Positions 62,868 through 64,000 of a DNA stretch of 64,000 nt are shown here, one piece after another. The DNA lies in contig CAMCFJ010000003.1 of NCBI GenBank assembly GCA_945874105.1, positions 1 through 64,000 on the forward strand, written 5' to 3'. The first letter of the stretch is position 1; every line of letters begins with the position of its first letter. The notes below the pieces were generated by a model, which worked only from the letters and a program-made list of their open reading frames with translations, was not told where the DNA came from and did not search any database. The DNA is from Candidatus Nitrotoga sp. CP45 (lineage in GTDB: Bacteria > Pseudomonadota > Gammaproteobacteria > Burkholderiales > Gallionellaceae). Made by a program: the position numbers and the translations under genes.

Positions 62868-63649
62868 TTTATTAATCCGCTGGTAGGTGAGCTAGGCGAA
62901 GCGCTATACAATTTTTTTGGCATGCGCCCGGCCAGGAAGGCCATGCGGCCAGCCTCCACGGCCTGCTTCATGGCAGAGGCCATCAATACCGGCTGCTGTG
63001 CGGCGGCAATGGCGGTATTCATCAGCACCCCATGGCAACCGAGCTCCATGGCGATGGCCGCGTCTGAAGCAGTGCCCACTCCGGCATCCACAATAACGGG
63101 CACCTGCACGCGATCCATGATGAGCTGCAAATTCCACGGATTGAGGATGCCCATGCCGGAGCCGATCAGCGAAGCCAGCGGCATGATGGCGACACAGCCA
63201 ATATCTTCCAGTTGCTTTGCGATGATGGGGTCATCCGAGGTATACACCATCACCTGAAAGCCATCCGCCACCAGCGTTTTTGCAGCGGCGAGAGTCTCCA
63301 CCACATTCGGATAAAGCGATTGTGGATCACCCAGCACCTCCAGCTTGACCAGACTATGCCCGTTCAGCAACTCGCGTGCGAGTCGCAGCGTGCGCACGGC
63401 GTCGTCCGCGCTGTAGCACCCCGCCGTGTTGGGCAGCAAGGTATATTTCGATGGCGGAAGAACGTCCAGCAAATTCGGCTCGTTCGGGTTTTGCCCGATG
63501 TTGCTGCGACGGATGGCGATGGTGATGATCTCTGCGCCACTGGCCTCCACCGCCGCCTGCGTCTCGGAAAAATCCTTGTATTTGCCGGTGCCGATTAACA
63601 GGCGCGAGTTATAGCTTTTGCCCGCGATGAGCAATGTGTCTTTGTTCAT
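62864..63649 (-). CDS. thiG: Thiazole synthase ThiG
   Basis: 261 residues. TIM barrel with [33 protein letters not shown], the Schiff-base Lys in LVKLEVLGD and phosphate-site [21 protein letters not shown]. Forms the thiazole of thiamine with ThiS-thiocarboxylate. Follows thiS by 15 bp. Confidence 0.97.
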   Translation of the reverse strand: MNKDTLLIAGKSYNSRLLIGTGKYKDFSETQAAVEASGAEIITIAIRRSNIGQNPNEPNLLDVLPPSKYTLLPNTAGCYSADDAVRTLRLARELLNGHSLVKLEVLGDPQSLYPNVVETLAAAKTLVADGFQVMVYTSDDPIIAKQLEDIGCVAIMPLASLIGSGMGILNPWNLQLIMDRVQVPVIVDAGVGTASDAAIAMELGCHGVLMNTAIAAAQQPVLMASAMKQAVEAGRMAFLAGRMPKKLYSASPSSPTSGLIN

Positions 63650-63664
63650 TAATGTGTTCCGTGA

Positions 63665-63898
63665 TTAACCGCCACCGACTGCGACAACGATTTCAAGTCG
63701 GTCGCCATCTGCCAGCAGTTGTTGGTTGAATTGTCCGCGCGGCAAAATTTCACCGTTGCGTTCCAGCGCAATACGCTTGCCAGTCAGTTGCATCTGTTCG
63801 AGGAGCGTAGCAACGGAAATGGAGTTATCGAATTGGCGAACTTCGCCGTTAATTGAGACTGAAATCACTTTCAAATTTTGGCCGCGTTGAGGTAACAT
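63665..63898 (-). CDS. thiS: Sulfur carrier protein ThiS
   Basis: 77 residues ending in the required Gly-Gly (EIVVAVGGG). Beta-grasp core SVSINGEVRQF, ATLLEQMQLTGKRIALERNGEI. ATG 63898 is used; a GTG at 63868 would give the usual length of about 66 residues and may be the true start. First gene of thiS-thiG-trmB, divergent from the tRNA gene. Confidence 0.92.
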   Translation of the reverse strand: MLPQRGQNLKVISVSINGEVRQFDNSISVATLLEQMQLTGKRIALERNGEILPRGQFNQQLLADGDRLEIVVAVGGG

Positions 63899-63909
63899 CC
63901 ATTCTACAT

Positions 63910-63983
63910 GCGGGCGTCGTATAATGGTAATACCCTAGCTTCCCAAGCTAGAGCCGTGGGTTCGATTCCCATCGCCCGCTCCA
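63910..63983 (+). tRNA. tRNA-Gly (anticodon CCC)
   Basis: Cloverleaf: acceptor GCGGGCG pairing with CGCCCGC, D-arm with AATGG, anticodon stem CTAGC/GCTAG around loop TTCCCAA (anticodon CCC), T-arm GGGTTCGATTCCC, discriminator T and encoded CCA. Closely similar to Escherichia coli glyU in its ends and loops. Confidence 0.97.
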
Positions 63984-64000
63984 CCTCGCTGTGTTTTACC

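Overview
The window looks like a betaproteobacterial chromosome segment, most like the Nitrosomonadales/Gallionellaceae type. The basis is gene content and order (aroQ-accB-accC-prmA followed by a zinc-ribbon DUF3426 gene, a T2SS locus, rph-rdgB-hemW, thiS-thiG-trmB), an H1-like Lys/Ala-repeat protein and moderate GC. This assignment is inference; no marker rRNA is present.

Layout. 1-9.7 kb: tail of an H1-like DNA-binding protein, MsbA, a 2Fe-2S flavin reductase, an SDR epimerase, then a leftward surface-polysaccharide group (2OG-Fe(II) oxygenase-like protein, radical SAM/SPASM protein, Wzt-like ATPase with glycan-binding tail, Wzm-like permease, periplasmic PPIase). 9.9-13.2 kb: three exported proteins of unknown function. 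13.8-26.1 kb: a nearly complete type II secretion locus (gspE-F-G-H-I-J-K-L-M-C, then gspD), interrupted by a foreign-looking ung. 26.2-30.2 kb: housekeeping operon aroQ-accB-accC-prmA-DUF3426. 30.2-30.9 kb: a PIN toxin-antitoxin pair. 31.4-47 kb: a glycosylation island with a large membrane-anchored beta-domain/barrel-like protein, a methyltransferase carrying a Wzt-like domain, three consecutive TPR-OGT (GT41-like) genes of which the middle one is double-headed, a GT2 enzyme and a frameshifted FkbM-GT2 fusion. 47.2-54.6 kb: a defence/addiction region with TumE-TumA, a broken RelE/ParE pair, HigBA, an SMC/Rad50-like ATPase with a zinc hook, VapBC and a second VapC pair, set among repeated gene fragments. 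54.8-64 kb: pepN, yicC, rph, rdgB, msrA, hemW, trmB, thiG, thiS and tRNA-Gly(CCC).

The most striking non-genic content is small mobile repeats. Three MITE-like families occur twice each: A, with terminal inverted repeats and deleted inside in one copy; B, 223 bp in both copies; C, 141/142 bp with 4-bp target duplications. A fourth element, D, is 197 bp with perfect 20-bp inverted ends and a 9-bp target duplication. A REP-type inverted pair has inserted in frame in pepN. Several elements abut or supply the stop codon of the neighbouring gene.

Best candidates for undescribed biology are the triple/double-headed OGT cluster with its accessory methyltransferases, and the solitary zinc-hook ATPase in the repeat-bounded toxin-antitoxin island. 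All functions are read from sequence motifs; no database search was possible.
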